Positions 36,701 to 48,596 of a stretch of 64,000 bases of DNA are shown here, one piece after another (position 1 is the first letter of the stretch; each line of letters begins with the position of its first letter). Source of the DNA: Leucosporidium creatinivorum (lineage: Eukaryota > Basidiomycota > Microbotryomycetes > Leucosporidiales > Leucosporidiaceae). The position numbers and the translations under genes were made by a program. The stretch covers positions 871,425-935,424 of the forward strand of contig BCKL01000002.1 in the NCBI GenBank assembly GCA_001600635.1, written 5' to 3'. Under the pieces are notes generated by a model, which saw nothing but the letters and a program-made list of their open reading frames with translations, had not been told where the DNA came from and ran no database searches.

Positions 36701-38915
36701 GCGGTCAAGGACGAGCCATCAGAGGCAGCTTCGGCCGCCAAAGGTCTCTCTGGGCTTCCGTCGTTCGCGCGCAAGAATCGTCAGCCTTCCAACGGCTCTC
36801 GCCCTCGCCCTTCGCTAGCCAGCAGCTCACGCATCTCGTCCGAGACTCCCTCCGACTCGCCAGCCCTCACCGCCGACCACGGCGACTCTGATACGGACGA
36901 CAGGTCGCGCAACAAGTCGCACAAGAAGCACGACAAGAAGGTCCGCCGAGGCTCATCGTCCAAGGCCGACCACGACGATCGACTGTCGGCGGCCGGCAAA
37001 AAGTCGAAGATGTCGAAAGTCAGCCTCGGCTACACGAGCAGCGAGGACGAGTCGGGTCACTCGGTGTCGACTCGTCCTGTGGAAGTGCGCCCCCTCCCCC
37101 CTCGAGCCCGTCCGGCCAACATCGTCCCTCCACTGCGGTCGCTCGGCGCGCTCGCTGCCGCCGCCTCGATGGCCTCGACACCTCCTCCTTCTGGTCGCCT
37201 TCTATTCGGCGGGTCATCTTCCGCAACACCTCTCTTTGGCGCTACTGCTCTCCGGACACCACTCGCCTTTGGTGGTAGCGCCCCTCAGCTCGCCTACCCC
37301 GGCGGCGGCTCTCCTCCACCAGTCCCTCTCCCCTCGCTCGACCGCTCCGTCGTCATTCCCGACGTCGAAGAGGAGGAGGAAGAGCCGGATGTGGACATGG
37401 ACATGGAGTTCGACCCCGAGGACCCTCAGGTCGTGTCCGCCGAGCTCGCGTTTCGCAGGAAGCGCCTCTCCAAGAAGCGGGCGAAGCGCCTCGCTGCCCA
37501 GGGAAGGAACCCCTACGACGACGATGGACATTTGGACGACGAGTACCTCACCGAGAAGGAGGAGAGGGCGCTGCAGGCGGCTTGGGAGGCCAAGAAGGAG
37601 CGCGCGGTGCAGCGCAAGGCTGCCGACAAGCAGGCGCAAGCTCGTATCCCGACCTCAACGCCCGACCCTTTCGAGTACGGCATCGCTGCCGACGAGGAGG
37701 ACCTCTACTACGTCAAGCTCGCTCTTCAGCGCTTCAAAGCTGGTCAGAACATGCATCCTTCGCCGCCAGTCGAGGAGGACGAGGAGAACCATCCTACTCG
37801 TCGACACGCTACCGGCTCGGCGCGCACTGAAGGCTACTACCACGTCACCGTCGCCGAGAAGCTGGCCAACCGACCACCGAGCGCCAAGGCCAAGCCGGTC
37901 AACGAGACGGGCGAGCGCGCCACCACCGACTCGGGAGTCGCCGTCTCTCGACTCGCTCGCGCCAACACTCGAGGACTCGTTCGTGGCATGGAGCTCCACA
38001 AGAAGGTCACCGCTACGGATACCGACGTGCTCAAGTTCAACCAGCTTCGCACGAGGAAGAAGCAGCTCACTTTCTCGCGCTCGGGAATCGAAGGCTACGG
38101 GCTCTTCGCCATGGAGTGCGTTCTCGATTTGCAGCTCAAGTCACAAGTTCGCTCGCTGATCTCACCTTTAACACAGGCAAATCCTCGCTGGAGAGATGGT
38201 CATCGAGTATGTCGGCGAGCTCATTCGGCAACAGGTCGCCGACCGTCGCGAGAAGGCCTACGAGCGCCAGGGTATCGGATCAAGTTACCTCTTCCGAGTC
38301 GACGAGGATCTGGTCGTTGATGCTACCAAGAAGGGCAACTTGGGGTGCGTTCCCTCTCGCCTTCGCTCCTCCCGTCGCCGAACTGACCTCGCCCTTCTTC
38401 ATTCGCGCAGACGCCTCATCAACCACTGCTGCGTGCCCAACTGCACAGCCAAGATCATCACCATCAACGGCGTCAAGAAGATCGTCATCTACGCCAAGAC
38501 CAACATCGAGCCCGACGACGAGGTCACATACGGTGCGCTTTCACGTCGCTTGAACAGGTGTGGAGCACAGGTGCTGATCTCATCGCTCCTCTTAGATTAC
38601 CACTTTGCCTGGGAGGAGGAGAAGGTGAGCTTTCGACTCCTTCTCGCTGTTTGAGGAAGGGAGCGACCAGCAACGAGCCGAGCCGAGCCGAAGAGCTCCC
38701 TTGTGTCGCCGCCTTTCACCTACTACTGAGGGCTTGACAGCCGAGCTGAGCGTTTGCTAACTCATCCTCCTCCCTCTCCTGCCCCTTCTGCGACGCCTTC
38801 CTACAGATTCCGTAAGTCGCCATCCTTGCTCGCTCTCGGCGGAGCCTTCGCTGACTCTTGTTCCTTTACCAGCTGCCTCTGCGCTCACCCGCTGTGCCGG
38901 AAGTATCTCAACTAG
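33789..38915 (+). CDS. SET1: SET1 histone H3 lysine-4 methyltransferase (COMPASS catalytic subunit)
   Basis: Nine exons join in frame to 1,468 codons: 33789-34008, 34131-34777, 34880-36238, 36302-38115, 38177-38344, 38411-38532, 38596-38624, 38807-38811 and 38873-38915. A Pro/Ser-rich disordered N-terminus is followed by the Set1 RRM from residue 290 ([23 protein letters not shown]). A long Pro/Ser/His linker, an acidic stretch (about 37370-37430) and the n-SET region ([22 protein letters not shown]) lead to the SET domain. This has [33 protein letters not shown] (the RxxNHxCxPN signature) and YDYHF. The post-SET Cys cluster [10 protein letters not shown] is completed only by the 5-nt exon. 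The enzyme methylates H3K4 at active genes inside COMPASS. Confidence 0.97.
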
Positions 38916-39205
38916 GTTGTTAGGAGACGAGCAGATGTACAGCCTCATGTGTCAAGGCCGGGAGGAGGCGAGCTTTTTTGTAATGCTGGAGAAGAGAGGA
39001 GCCACTAACTCTTGTTGCTTTGACGTTGATGCTCGAGTCATACTCGAGCGAAGAGCGAATGAGTTGCACGAAAGTAGACCTGCAGGACCGAGCACATTGT
39101 CCGAAGATCGACCTGCTCTACACTTTCATCCGGCCCCCACAATCACTCGCTCTCTCTCTCCTGCTCTTGCCTGCTGTTTCGCTCCTCGCTCGCCAAGACT
39201 ACAAG

Positions 39206-40786
39206 ATGCCTCCAGCAAACCATATCGCTCTCGTGGGAGGCGGCAACTTCGCCAAGGGTGCAGTGAGTCCAGTCTGAAGGGAACTCTCGGCTCGCTCTCC
39301 AGCTCCGCTGAACGCTCCTGCTTTGTACAGCACCTTCCTGCCATCGCTCAGGTACCAGAGCTCAGCCTCGTAGCCATCTACAGTCGTTCTGAAGCCTCAG
39401 CTCGGTCTGTAGCGGAAGCAGCGAGCGACTACCCCTCTGTCCCCTCCCTCGACGTCTTCTTCGATACTCCCGCCTCTCCCGGTTCTGCCTTTGACGATCT
39501 GCTCGCTCGTCAAGATATCACCACCCTCGTCATCGGACTTCCTATCCCTCATCAGCCCGCTTACATCGAGCGAGCTTGGGCGGCAGGGAAGCACGTCTTG
39601 AGCGAGAAGCCTGTAGCTAAGGATATCAAGGAAGCAAAGAGGTTGATCGAGTTGTATGAGCAGGAGTACAGGCCAAAGGTAGGTGGTAGGAAGGTCGAAA
39701 CCGCGAGCTCGGCCCTGAGGCTGAGCTTTCCTACTTCGCAGGGCTTGATTTGGGCTGTGATGGAGCAGTTTGTCGTGAGCGGCGTCTCTCAGTCGCGCAT
39801 TGTGATCGTACCCTGACGTACCGTCGCTCGACAGTACGAACCTGGCTTTGACAAGGCGCGTGAGCTGCTCGCCGAAGGGGCGATCGGCCAGCTTCGCATG
39901 TTCTCCCTGGTCAGTCGACACTGACTGTCTGCAGAAGTCTACATTCGCGTTTGTTGACTGGTAATTACGCGCTATAGGAGTACAACAACTTTATCGCGCC
40001 TGGTAAGCAGCGTTCGAAGCGCCTTGGCGCTAGATCGCTCTGTCAGATGACGGCCGGGGGAGCTTACTGACTCCCCTATGTGTCGTTAACTACTCTGATA
40101 GACAACAAGAGCCATGAGACTTCTTGGCGCAAGACTCCCGAGTTTCAAGGCGGCTTCCTTCTCGACGGAGGTGAGCTCGGCGCTTCGCTGCTCTTGCTTG
40201 GCGGTTGCGCATCGACTCGACTTGATTCGCGAGCTGACGCCTATCTTCCTGCCGCTCCCGCTCTCTCCGCCGCTCGACTGTAGGCGTGCACACCATTGCA
40301 GCCTTACGCCATATGCTCCCCTCGCCTCACACCCTCAACTCAATTTCGGCGCTCACCTCGGCGATCCAGCCTCATCTCCCGCCGGCCGACACACTCCATG
40401 CCGTGGTACAGACCACCGGAGGAGCCTGTGGCTCGATCAAAATTGCCTGGGGTGTAGAGAGCAGCTCCACTCGCCGGTACGAGTTCCTGGGCAGCAAGGC
40501 TCGGCTCGAGGTGGCATTCTCGCCGCCTTCACCGAGGGAGCAGGAGGTTCGCCGGGTGATCTTGTCCCCCGTGGCAGGCGAGCAGAAGACGTTCACTTTC
40601 CCCGCCAACGCCATGCGGAGCGAGTTTGAGTTCTTTGCTCGAGCGCTGGCGGATGGCGTCGGCTCGGCGGCGGAGCTGGAGGTGCAGATCAGGAGTGGGC
40701 CGAGGGCGACATTGAGGGACGTCGAGGTGGTGGAGAGGGCTCTTGTTAGTCAGGGAGCAGTACAGCAGCTAGTTGAGGGCCCGTAG
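39206..40786 (+). CDS. Gfo/Idh/MocA-family NAD(P)-dependent oxidoreductase
   Basis: ATG at 39206, stop TAG at 40786, with about seven exons and some 390 residues. The N-terminal Rossmann motif is split by the first intron: IALVGGGNFAKGA then HLPAIAQVPELSLVAIYSRS. Then come TTLVIGLPIPHQPAYIERAWAAGKHVLSEKPVAKD, where EKP is the family signature with the catalytic-site Lys, and a C-terminal alpha/beta domain with GGFLLDGGVHTIAALRHML (the DxGxH region). One exon, about 39979-40003, has only 25 nt. The family includes sugar dehydrogenases, dimeric dihydrodiol dehydrogenases and galactose repressor-like proteins. The substrate cannot be read from the sequence. Confidence 0.88.
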
Positions 40787-41022
40787 ACGTTGCAACACTC
40801 GGTGAAAACGATTTGGGGCTCGGCGACGACGAGTCGTCGAAAGACAAGAGTCACACCTCTCCTGCCAAGTGTCGCTCTTGCGTATCGGAAAGGTGTATGT
40901 TTACTATTGTACGACGCCAGCGCCTTGCTGTACGTTCTATGTGCAAATGTTCGACCTACGCCGGCCTCCTCCACCCGGACCTCGGACTCGCGCTCACCTC
41001 CCTACAAGCCTCGAAGTCGCGC

Positions 41023-41792
41023 TCACTTCTTTCCCTTTCCCTCCCCCTCGCCCTCTCCTTCACCCTCACCACCTTCCGACTTCCTCATAGCCGTATGCAG
41101 GTCGTTGAGCTCCTGGTTGCCCTCAAAGCCCTCGCCGCCCATCATCTTGAGCGCCGTAAAGGCGGCCTTGGGGTCCACCTCGATACCTGGAAGTGATACA
41201 GATCAGCTTACAGCTTCATCGAGTCCTCCAACCGTGCTCGAAAGCCACTCCCGTCCCCCGACCGAGCTCGAGAACTCACCGGCAGCCTTCAACGACAGCA
41301 TCAAGTTCTCGGCGGCCTGTCGCAGCTCGGGGTCATTCGCGAGCGCCCACATCATTTTCATGGAAGGGGCCTCCCCTCCAGTGAGATCGACTCCAGTCTT
41401 AGCCTGAGGTGAAAGTGGAGAGCAATTGGGGCGGTTCGGCAAAGCAGAAGGTCAGCGAACGCTCCGAGCAGCTCCGCAAGGCTACCAAGACTCACCTGCA
41501 CGGTCCTGGCTAGGTGCTCTACAGCAGCCATGCAATCCGGGTGCTGAGCCAAACGTTCAAAGAGAGGTTGCTCGCTCTGGAAGCCTTTTGCCTCCCATGG
41601 CGATTGAGGGGCCTCCGAAGCACGAGGAGAAGGAGTAGAGGAGAATGGTCGATAGCCCCTGATGTCCGAAATGGGGAAGCGCGAGGTCGAAGGAGCGCAA
41701 GGGAAAGCGCTGGGGGCGGCGTAAAGCGACGAAGGGCCGCCTGGAAGGGTGCGGAGGATCGAGGAAGCGCGAGTGAGACGGGAGGCGGCCAT
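41023..41792 (-). CDS. Small predicted mitochondrial protein of unknown function
   Basis: Three exons from ATG 41792 to TGA at 41023, roughly 210 residues. The N-terminus (MAASRLTRASSILRTLPGG) is Arg/Ser/Ala-rich with no acidic residue for over 40 positions, suggesting import into mitochondria. A short helical middle reads PLFERLAQHPDCMAAVEHLARTV and MKMMWALANDPELRQAAENLM, separated by a KTGVDLTGG loop. The last exon contributes VDPKAAFTALKMMGG and ends in a low-complexity Gly-Glu run then KGKK. I do not recognise the family. It is divergent from the Tudor-SN gene (165 bp apart), and its stop lies about 240 bp from the oxidoreductase stop. Confidence 0.65.
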
Positions 41793-41957
41793 GGTGCTGT
41801 AGCGGAGTAGATTGGGTGCTTTTTGAGACGAGACGAGGTAACGAGCAGTGAGAAGCGGGAGATCAACCCTGGCAGCTGGAACCGGCGCTTCGAGAGTTGA
41901 ACTCGACGCGAGAGCCTAACTGGCTTGCCCTCCGCTTCCTCGCACTTCTCTCGAATC

Positions 41958-44900
41958 ATGGAAGCTACCGTCAAGTCTGTACTGAGCTCAGATACCGTAC
42001 GTTGCTCCTGTGTAGTCTAGGGAGCTGCTACATGCTTCTCTGCCCTGCAGCAGGTCGCGCTGAGCCCTCGAGAGCTGACCTTCTCCCCCCGCTCCACGTC
42101 TCCGAATCCCACCTCTCGCTCTTCTCGCCGCCTTTCAATTGGCTTTACTCGACTATACAGCTTGTACTCCGAGGCAAGCTCGTCGGCTCCGCCATCCCCA
42201 AGGAGCGCGTTCTGCACCTTGAAGCTCTCTCAGCTCCACGAGTCGGCTCACGCGACAGGAGCGACGAGGTTAGCTGGAGCGCCTGCCATGCTGCACAAGA
42301 GCACAGCTGATCCATCTCACCCTACAGCCCTTCGCCTATGAGGCTCGCGAGTACCTTCGTGCGCTCCTTGTCGGCAAGCAGGTCCAATTCACCATCTCGC
42401 ACACCGTCAACTCATCCAGCGCTCCCCTCGAGTTCGGCAATGTCACTTACACTACACCTCAGGGAGAGGTGATTGATGTCGCTCTCGCTACTGTCAAGGC
42501 GGGATGGGCCAAAGTGAGGGAGACCAAGGGCGATCAGGATGAGGAGGGATCAAGGAGGCAGGTCCTCCGAGACGCCGAGGAGGAGGCCAAGGTGCGCTTC
42601 AGAGCTCGCTCAGAGACTCCCTAGAGCTGAGCCTCCTATACAATAGGTCATGGCCCGCGGTATCTGGTCTACTTCCCCTCCCACCGAGCGTGCCGTTTCC
42701 TACACCATGCCCGACGACCCCGCTGCCTTCCTCGCTCAGCACAAGGCTCAGCCTATCGACGCCATTATTGAGGGAGTGCCCAATGGCTCCTCCGTCCGCG
42801 CTCGCCTCCTCCTCTCGCCCACCGAGCACCAGTTCATCAACCTCGGCTTCGCTGGAGTCCGCGCCCCTCGCGCAGGCAACAGCGGCGACACGCAGGGCGA
42901 GGAGTTCGGCGATGAAGCGAGGTTTTTCAGCGAGTCCCGCCTCCTCCAACGCCAGATCAAAATCACCCTGCTGTCACTTCCCACACCATCCGTTGCGCCC
43001 TCGGCGTTCGGCTCCTCCACCCCTACTGCCGCTCCCGTCGCCTCCATGTTCCTCGGTACCATCCACCACCCCGCCGGTAACATTGCCGCTCTCCTCCTCT
43101 CCGCTGGACTCGCCAAGATCGTCGATTGGCACGCGGGCTTCCTCTCGCAGTCGCCTACGCCGACGATGATGGCCGAACTGAGGAAGGCTGAGGCCGAGGC
43201 CAAGGCTGGTCGCAGGGCTCTGTGGACGAGTCTCCCCGCTCCTACTCCCTCGACTGCCGCCGTTCAGGCTCAGCAGGAGAAGGACAGGAAGTTCGAGGCC
43301 ATCGTCACTCGCGTTTGGGGCGCCGACACCCTCAGCGTGCTCAAGAAGGGCGATGCGGTTGAGAGGAGGATCCAGTTCTCCTCCGTTCGTCAACCAAGGT
43401 AACTTCTAGCTTCTCTGGCTCCATATCGCGCGCCGCGCTGACTTCTCTTGTCGTTGCAGGCCTACCGACCCCAAGGTCGCCGGTCTTCAAGCCGAAGGCA
43501 AGGAGCTCCTCCGCAAGAAATTGATCGGCAAGCCCGTCATCGTCACCATCGACTACATCAAGCCCGCCGAGGACGGCTTCGAGGCTCGCGAGATGGCGAC
43601 CGTCCGCCTCCCCAGCGGCAACAACGTCGCAGAGATCCTCGCCGAGAAGGGACTGCTCTCGGTCATTCGTCACCGCCAGGGAGACGAGCAGCGCTCTTCG
43701 GCCTACGACAGTCTCATGGCTGCTGAGGCCAAGGCTTTGGCCGAGACCAAGGGTGTCCACTCGGGCAAGGAGTTCCCTCTCGCTAGGGTTATCGACGCTT
43801 CGGAGGTGAGTTGACAGGCTCCGAGACGGCGAGAAGCGGGCAGGGGAAGCCGGGCTAACCTTGTCAATCTTACCACAGTCCGCCAACAAGGCTGCTCCCT
43901 TCCTCTCCTCCCTCAAGCGCGCTGGCCGCGTCGCTGGTGTCGTTGATTTCGTCGCGGCGGGCTCACGATTCAAGGTGAGCTCCTCGGCTTGCCCTCGCCG
44001 TATCAGCCTGCTAACCTTTCGCTCACTCGCACAGGTCTTCATCCCCAAGCAAGACGCCAAGATCACCCTCGTCCTCTCCAACATCCGCTGCCCCCGTACC
44101 GCTCGCAACCCTTCGGAGAAGTCAGAGCCCTTCGGAGTCGAGGCGGCTACCTTCATCTCGAGGAAGGCGCTGCAACGCGATGTCGAGGTTCTCGTTGAGG
44201 CCACCGACAAGAGCGGTGGATTCATCGGCAAGGTAAGCTTCGCTGAGGTCGAGCCTGGGGAGTGGGGCTCGCCGAAGTCGAGCTCGCGGAGTCAATGAGG
44301 TCCGAAGCTGATCAGATTGCTCTTGCTCTACGAACAGCTCTTCCTCAACGGCCAGGATGTCGCTCTTCTTCTCGTGCAAGAGGGTCTCGCTCGTGTCGAC
44401 GACTACGCCTCCGAGCGTGGCGCTAAGGATCTCATCGAGGCTCAGGACGCAGCTAAGGCGGCCAAGAAGAACGTGAGCAGACAGCCTTTATTTGACCGAC
44501 AGCTGGCTGTTCACTTGAGCTGACAGCTCGCCCTCTCGCCCTCGTGCTCGTCCTCTCCCTCGCCCTCTCTCGCAGATCTGGGCATCCTACGACTCCTCCG
44601 CCGAGGCTGCTGCCGTAGCCTCTTCCGCCCCTGCCGCCGCTCGCAAGGAATACGTCGACATTGTCGTCTCCGAGGTCCGAGGAGGAAACGACCTCACGCC
44701 GTTCTCCTTCGCCGTCCAAGTCCTCGGCCCTCAAGGCATTCCCGAGCTGGAGAAGCTCATGAGCGAGCTCACGACCTTCCACCAAGGCAACGATGTCACT
44801 CCCGCTAACTTCTTGCCCCGCTCGAACGATCTCGTCAGCGCCAAGTTCTCGTGAGTTGCTGCTAATGGTCGCTTGAGATTCTCCTACACAAGCGATCTAT

Positions 44901-45627
44901 TCTAGACCGAACGCTGACTTTCTCTTATCGCCCTGCAGCGCCGACGATACTTGGTACCGCGCACGCATTCGCCGAGCGAACCCGGCCAGGAAGGAGGCCG
45001 AAGTGCTATATGTCGACTGTGCGTTTGCTGCTGTCCCTCACCTCCAGAGCAGAATGCTAGTTGTTCAGTGGACCGTACCGGACCCCGAGCTGACCCCTCC
45101 TCGCCCTCGCAGACGGAAACTCGGAGATCGTTCCCTACTCGCGCCTTCGCCCTCTCGCTCAGCAGTTCAAGACTCTGGAGCCGCAAGCCAAGGAAGCGAC
45201 CCTCTCGTTCGTCTACTTGCTCGGCAACGAGACCGAGTACGGCCTCGACGCTTTTGACCGCTTCCGCGAGCTCTGCGAGGTGAGTTGCTCTCTTGCGCCT
45301 CGCTGCCCCATACTTGTCGAGCCCCATCGCTGACCTTCCCTAATTACTTCCTCACCGCAGGGCCGTCAACTCGTCGCCAACATCGACGCCCGCGACCCCG
45401 CCCTTCTCCACCTCTCCCTCTTTGATCCCTCCAACCCTTCTTCACTCGCCTCCCACGAATCCTCGATCAACGTTCAGCTCGTCCGTGAAGGACTCGCTCG
45501 CATCGACCCGCGGTCCCGCTTCCGCAACGCTTACCCCGGCGTTGTTCGCGCGCTTGAGGAGGCTACGAAGGAGGCCAAGAGGAATCGCGCTGGAGCGTAC
45601 GAACTTGGAGACATCTTTGACGACTGA
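41958..45627 (+). CDS. SND1: Tudor-SN (staphylococcal nuclease domain-containing protein 1)
   Basis: ATG at 41958, stop at 45625-45627, about twelve exons and roughly 900 residues, the normal fungal size. Exon 1 (41958-41996) encodes MEATVKSVLSSDT and joins over a 164-bp intron to LVLRGKLVG, giving the usual SN-domain opening. Four staphylococcal-nuclease folds follow, then a Tudor domain (SADDTWYRARI, then DYGNSEIVPYSRLRPL) and a partial fifth SN fold ending LGDIFDD. Typical SN blocks are PFAYEAREYLRALLVGKQVQF, INLGFAGVRAPRAG and LVLSNIRCPR. Family members act in RNA binding, stress granules and small-RNA or mRNA decay; a nuclease activity is reported for some. The catalytic Arg/Glu set was not checked domain by domain. 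Confidence 0.93.
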
Positions 45628-45758
45628 AGAGGGAGTAGAAGCAGCAAGAAAAGGGAGGCAGTACTGCTGTCCGCATGGCTCGAGTGAACAGCATTTGCAA
45701 GCATCTTTCTAGCATCGCCATCGCCGAGCCGTTCCAGGCCGAGAGCTGCCTGCGCGAG

Positions 45759-46894
45759 CTATACATCCTTCTGCTCGTCGTCCCACGCCGTAGAGCTAGC
45801 AACGTCACGGAACTCCTCCGCCTGCTCCTGAAGCTGCTTGGCCTTGGCGAGCAAGCCCTCGATGGCGGGCACGCCGAGGGGGAATCGAATAGGCGCCTTC
45901 TCCTTGTCGAGGAGGGAGAGGATGGCCTTGACCGCTTTGGCAGGATCGTCTCCGGGAGGCCTCTTGACAAAGGTGGAGGGGTGGAAGAACTGGCGAGTGA
46001 GGTTGGAAGGAAGTAAGGGGTTGCTCGCGTAGGCAGGATGAACGGGGATGGAGGGGGCGCTGTTGATGATGGGAGTCGAATACAGCGACGGGGTGACGCT
46101 CGTGACTTTGATGTTCCAATCAGGATCCAACTCGCCTGCGAGGGCTTCGACATACGCTTCAATGGCTGAAGGAGGCCAACGGTCAGCAAGGGAACCAACG
46201 CCGAGCTCGGCGAGAGAAGCCGACTCGGCCATACCATGCTTTGTGGCGCAGTACAATCCCACAGCAGGGATGGATACAACGCCCGAGATGGAGCTAATAC
46301 TGATGAAGTAGCCCGAGGGAGTGGGATTCTCCTCGCGGAAGAAGGCGAGCGAGCGTTTGGCGAGAGCGATGGGTCCAAAGACGTTCACCTCTGTGCGGTA
46401 CACGAGGAGCGGTCAGTATTGGTTCAAAGGATACTACGGCGAATCTGCAGCGCACCAAACATGCTACGAGTGATCGCTTCAGAGACGGCCTCGGCTTCGG
46501 CGACGGCTAAGGTGGGGCAGAGGTCAGCGTACGGAGCACCGATTGTCTCGCGCTGGGTCTATGCAACGCACCAGAAAATCCCGCGTTGCTGATGACAACG
46601 TCAACGCGCCCGAAAACTTCCTTTGCTCGCTTGAAGGCGTTGTCAATGTCCTCGGTCTTGGTCACGTCGAGGGGAAGAACGAGTAGCTTCTCGGGCCCAT
46701 GTTGAGCTTTAAGATCGTCCAGGACCGAGGGCTTGCGAAGCGTGGCGATGGCTATGTCGCCTTGAGCGAGCACCGACTCGACGAGCAAGCGACCGAAGCC
46801 GGTGGAGGAGCCTGTGGAACAGCGAGTGTCAGTACTGATCGTCTCTAGCCTAGGAATGCAGCGAACCAGTGATAAGTATGACGCGGGGAGCCAT
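45759..46894 (-). CDS. Short-chain dehydrogenase/reductase (SDR)
   Basis: ATG at 46894, stop at 45759, about six exons and 290-300 residues. The cofactor loop is split by intron 1: ILITG then SSTGFGRLLVESV, giving the TGxxxGxG motif. DVTKTEDI and the NAG motif (VVISNAGFSG) follow, then ISISSISGVVSIPAVGLYCATKHG with catalytic Ser and YxxxK (Tyr-Cys-Ala-Thr-Lys). The C-terminal part is substrate-specific and gives no clear reaction. Its organisation (classical SDR, NAG and YCATK) resembles fungal oxidoreductases of retinol-dehydrogenase type. It runs toward the Tudor-SN gene, with 131 bp between stops. Confidence 0.9.
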
Positions 46895-47472
46895 CTGAAG
46901 AGTCTGTAGGAGTGCAGTGGAGAGCAGAAGAGAAGGAGCCTCCGCTCGGTCGAGTCGCTCGGGCTGCTCAGTCAAGCGTCTCCGACCTCCGAGTGGTTTA
47001 CCAAGCAGCTGACGCCTTATCTTTGGCTCTACCGATGCCCGAAACACGTCTTGCCGTCTCAGATAGCGAGCTCGAGCTGCTGACCGAGAGCTGCCAGCTC
47101 CGAGCTCCGAGCTGTCGGCGCAGGCGCGAGACGAGACGGAGGAAGCCTGCTGGAGCTGCAGTGAAACGTATCTCAACCATCTACATTCTGCAGAAGACGG
47201 CGAAAGGAGGTGAGGGCGGAGGAGATGATGGAGAAGTCGCCTCGCTCTTGCCCTCCCGCTCTTCACCTCGTCTGCTCTCGACTCGACTCGGACAGCTCGA
47301 TCGACACTCAAGCAACTCTCAATATCTACGACTACCGCATACTGCTGTCGTACAGCTCCAGCTCGCTCGCTCGACGCGTCTCCCTCCCGCGACAAGAAGT
47401 GAGCTGTTCGTTTCGTTGAAAACTCGACAAGGCTACAGGAGAGCAGAACTCACCTTCTATCTTACCAGAGAC
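46895..47472. other. Divergent intergenic region between SDR and F-box-like gene
   Basis: This 578-bp gap serves both promoters. It has clusters of short direct and inverted GAGCT/AGCTC motifs near 47070-47120. The frame of the downstream gene stays open far upstream, but the first ATG that gives a normal F-box opening is at 47473. No RNA gene was seen. Confidence 0.4.
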
Positions 47473-48596
47473 ATGTCTGCTGCTTCGCGTGCTCCCGCCG
47501 AAATCATCAGAAGGATCTGCGAAGAGCTCAGTCCTCTTGGATCCGCCGTCGCTAACAGGAAGGACGTTATGGCGGTGGCTCTCGTCTGTAGAAGATGGGC
47601 TCCAGAAGCGCAGGCCACCTTGTGGAGAAGTGTGCGGCTTCAACGCAAGGACAAGGCCGAGGCGTTCATCAAGATGTCGACGCCGCGCCGCTTCCAAACC
47701 CGAGCTCTCACGCTGTACGGAAGCGACTCAGACAAGCAGCGTATCAACCCTACTCTCGCCTACAAAGTGATTTCCGCGACTCGTGGGGTCCGCTCGCTGC
47801 ACCTCAGCGGCGTCAAGGGAGCCAACGGCGGCTTGCTGCTGCACCCGAACCTCGGAGGTGAGCTGACGGCCTTCTTTCGCGCCTCTACCCCCTAGCAGAG
47901 CTCACACACGCTCTTGGTCATGTTGCAGACCTCGTCAAGCTCGACTTCAACAATACGATCGCCATGAACGAGACCAAGCTCGCCGCGACGCCCGACCCTA
48001 CCTACCAACTCTCCGAGCTCAGGACCGCCTCTTGGACGTTCAAACCCGAAGTGAAGATCTTCACTCCCATCTTCCGAGCTTTTGCTACGAGCTTGACCTT
48101 TATGGACGTCAACGTGACCGACAAGACCATCTCGACGTGGGCCGCCTGCCTTCCGCTCGTCGCCTCGAGCCTTCGTACCCTCAGAGTGACGCCGCTCTTC
48201 ACCACATTCACCCAGCCCCTCCTTCAACGCTCTCCACTCTCTCACCGCCCTCGAAAACTACGCCTTCGTCCTCTTCATGGACACGACCTACCTCCCGACC
48301 TTGCTCCCCGGCCTCAACAGCTTCTCCGTCAGCCTCAAGAAGCTATCACTTTGCCGCTTTCACGACGCCGACAATCGTATTATCTTACAAGCACTCGCCA
48401 CGCCTGCTGCCGTGTCTCTTGCCGTGCTCCAGATGAGCGGCTCGTCGGCCGAGCAGATCGCCGCTGAGGTCAAGAAGGTGTGCAGGACGAGGAGCATCCG
48501 CATTGCGATCGCTGATGGCCGTAAGTACTTGTTACCTGGCCTATGCGACCAGAGCGGTAGCTGATACCTGCGCATATAGGCGCGATTGCTCTCTGA
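47473..48596 (+). CDS. F-box-like/leucine-rich hypothetical protein with apparent frame break
   Basis: ATG at 47473 opens APAEIIRRICEEL and VALVCRRWAPEAQATLWRSVRL, which is the F-box pattern seen in many basidiomycete Skp1-binding proteins, so a role in SCF ubiquitin ligases is likely. An intron follows after HPNLG (about 47862-47928). Leucine-rich repeat-like segments come next (VKLDFNNT, LRTASWTFKPEVK, SLRTLRVTPL). Reading then shifts frame near 48216-48219: the original frame becomes Arg/Pro-rich junk, while frame +1 gives ALHSLTALENYAFVLF and LLPGLNSFSVSLKKLSL. A last small exon ends ADGRAIAL. The break is either a real frameshift, a base-call error in a C run, or an unusual intron (48137-48215). 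Confidence 0.6.

Noticed and set aside
46912-47472. Upstream extension of the F-box-like protein
   Set aside because: The frame is open, but begins without an ATG and is low-complexity. The F-box starts normally right after the ATG at 47473.
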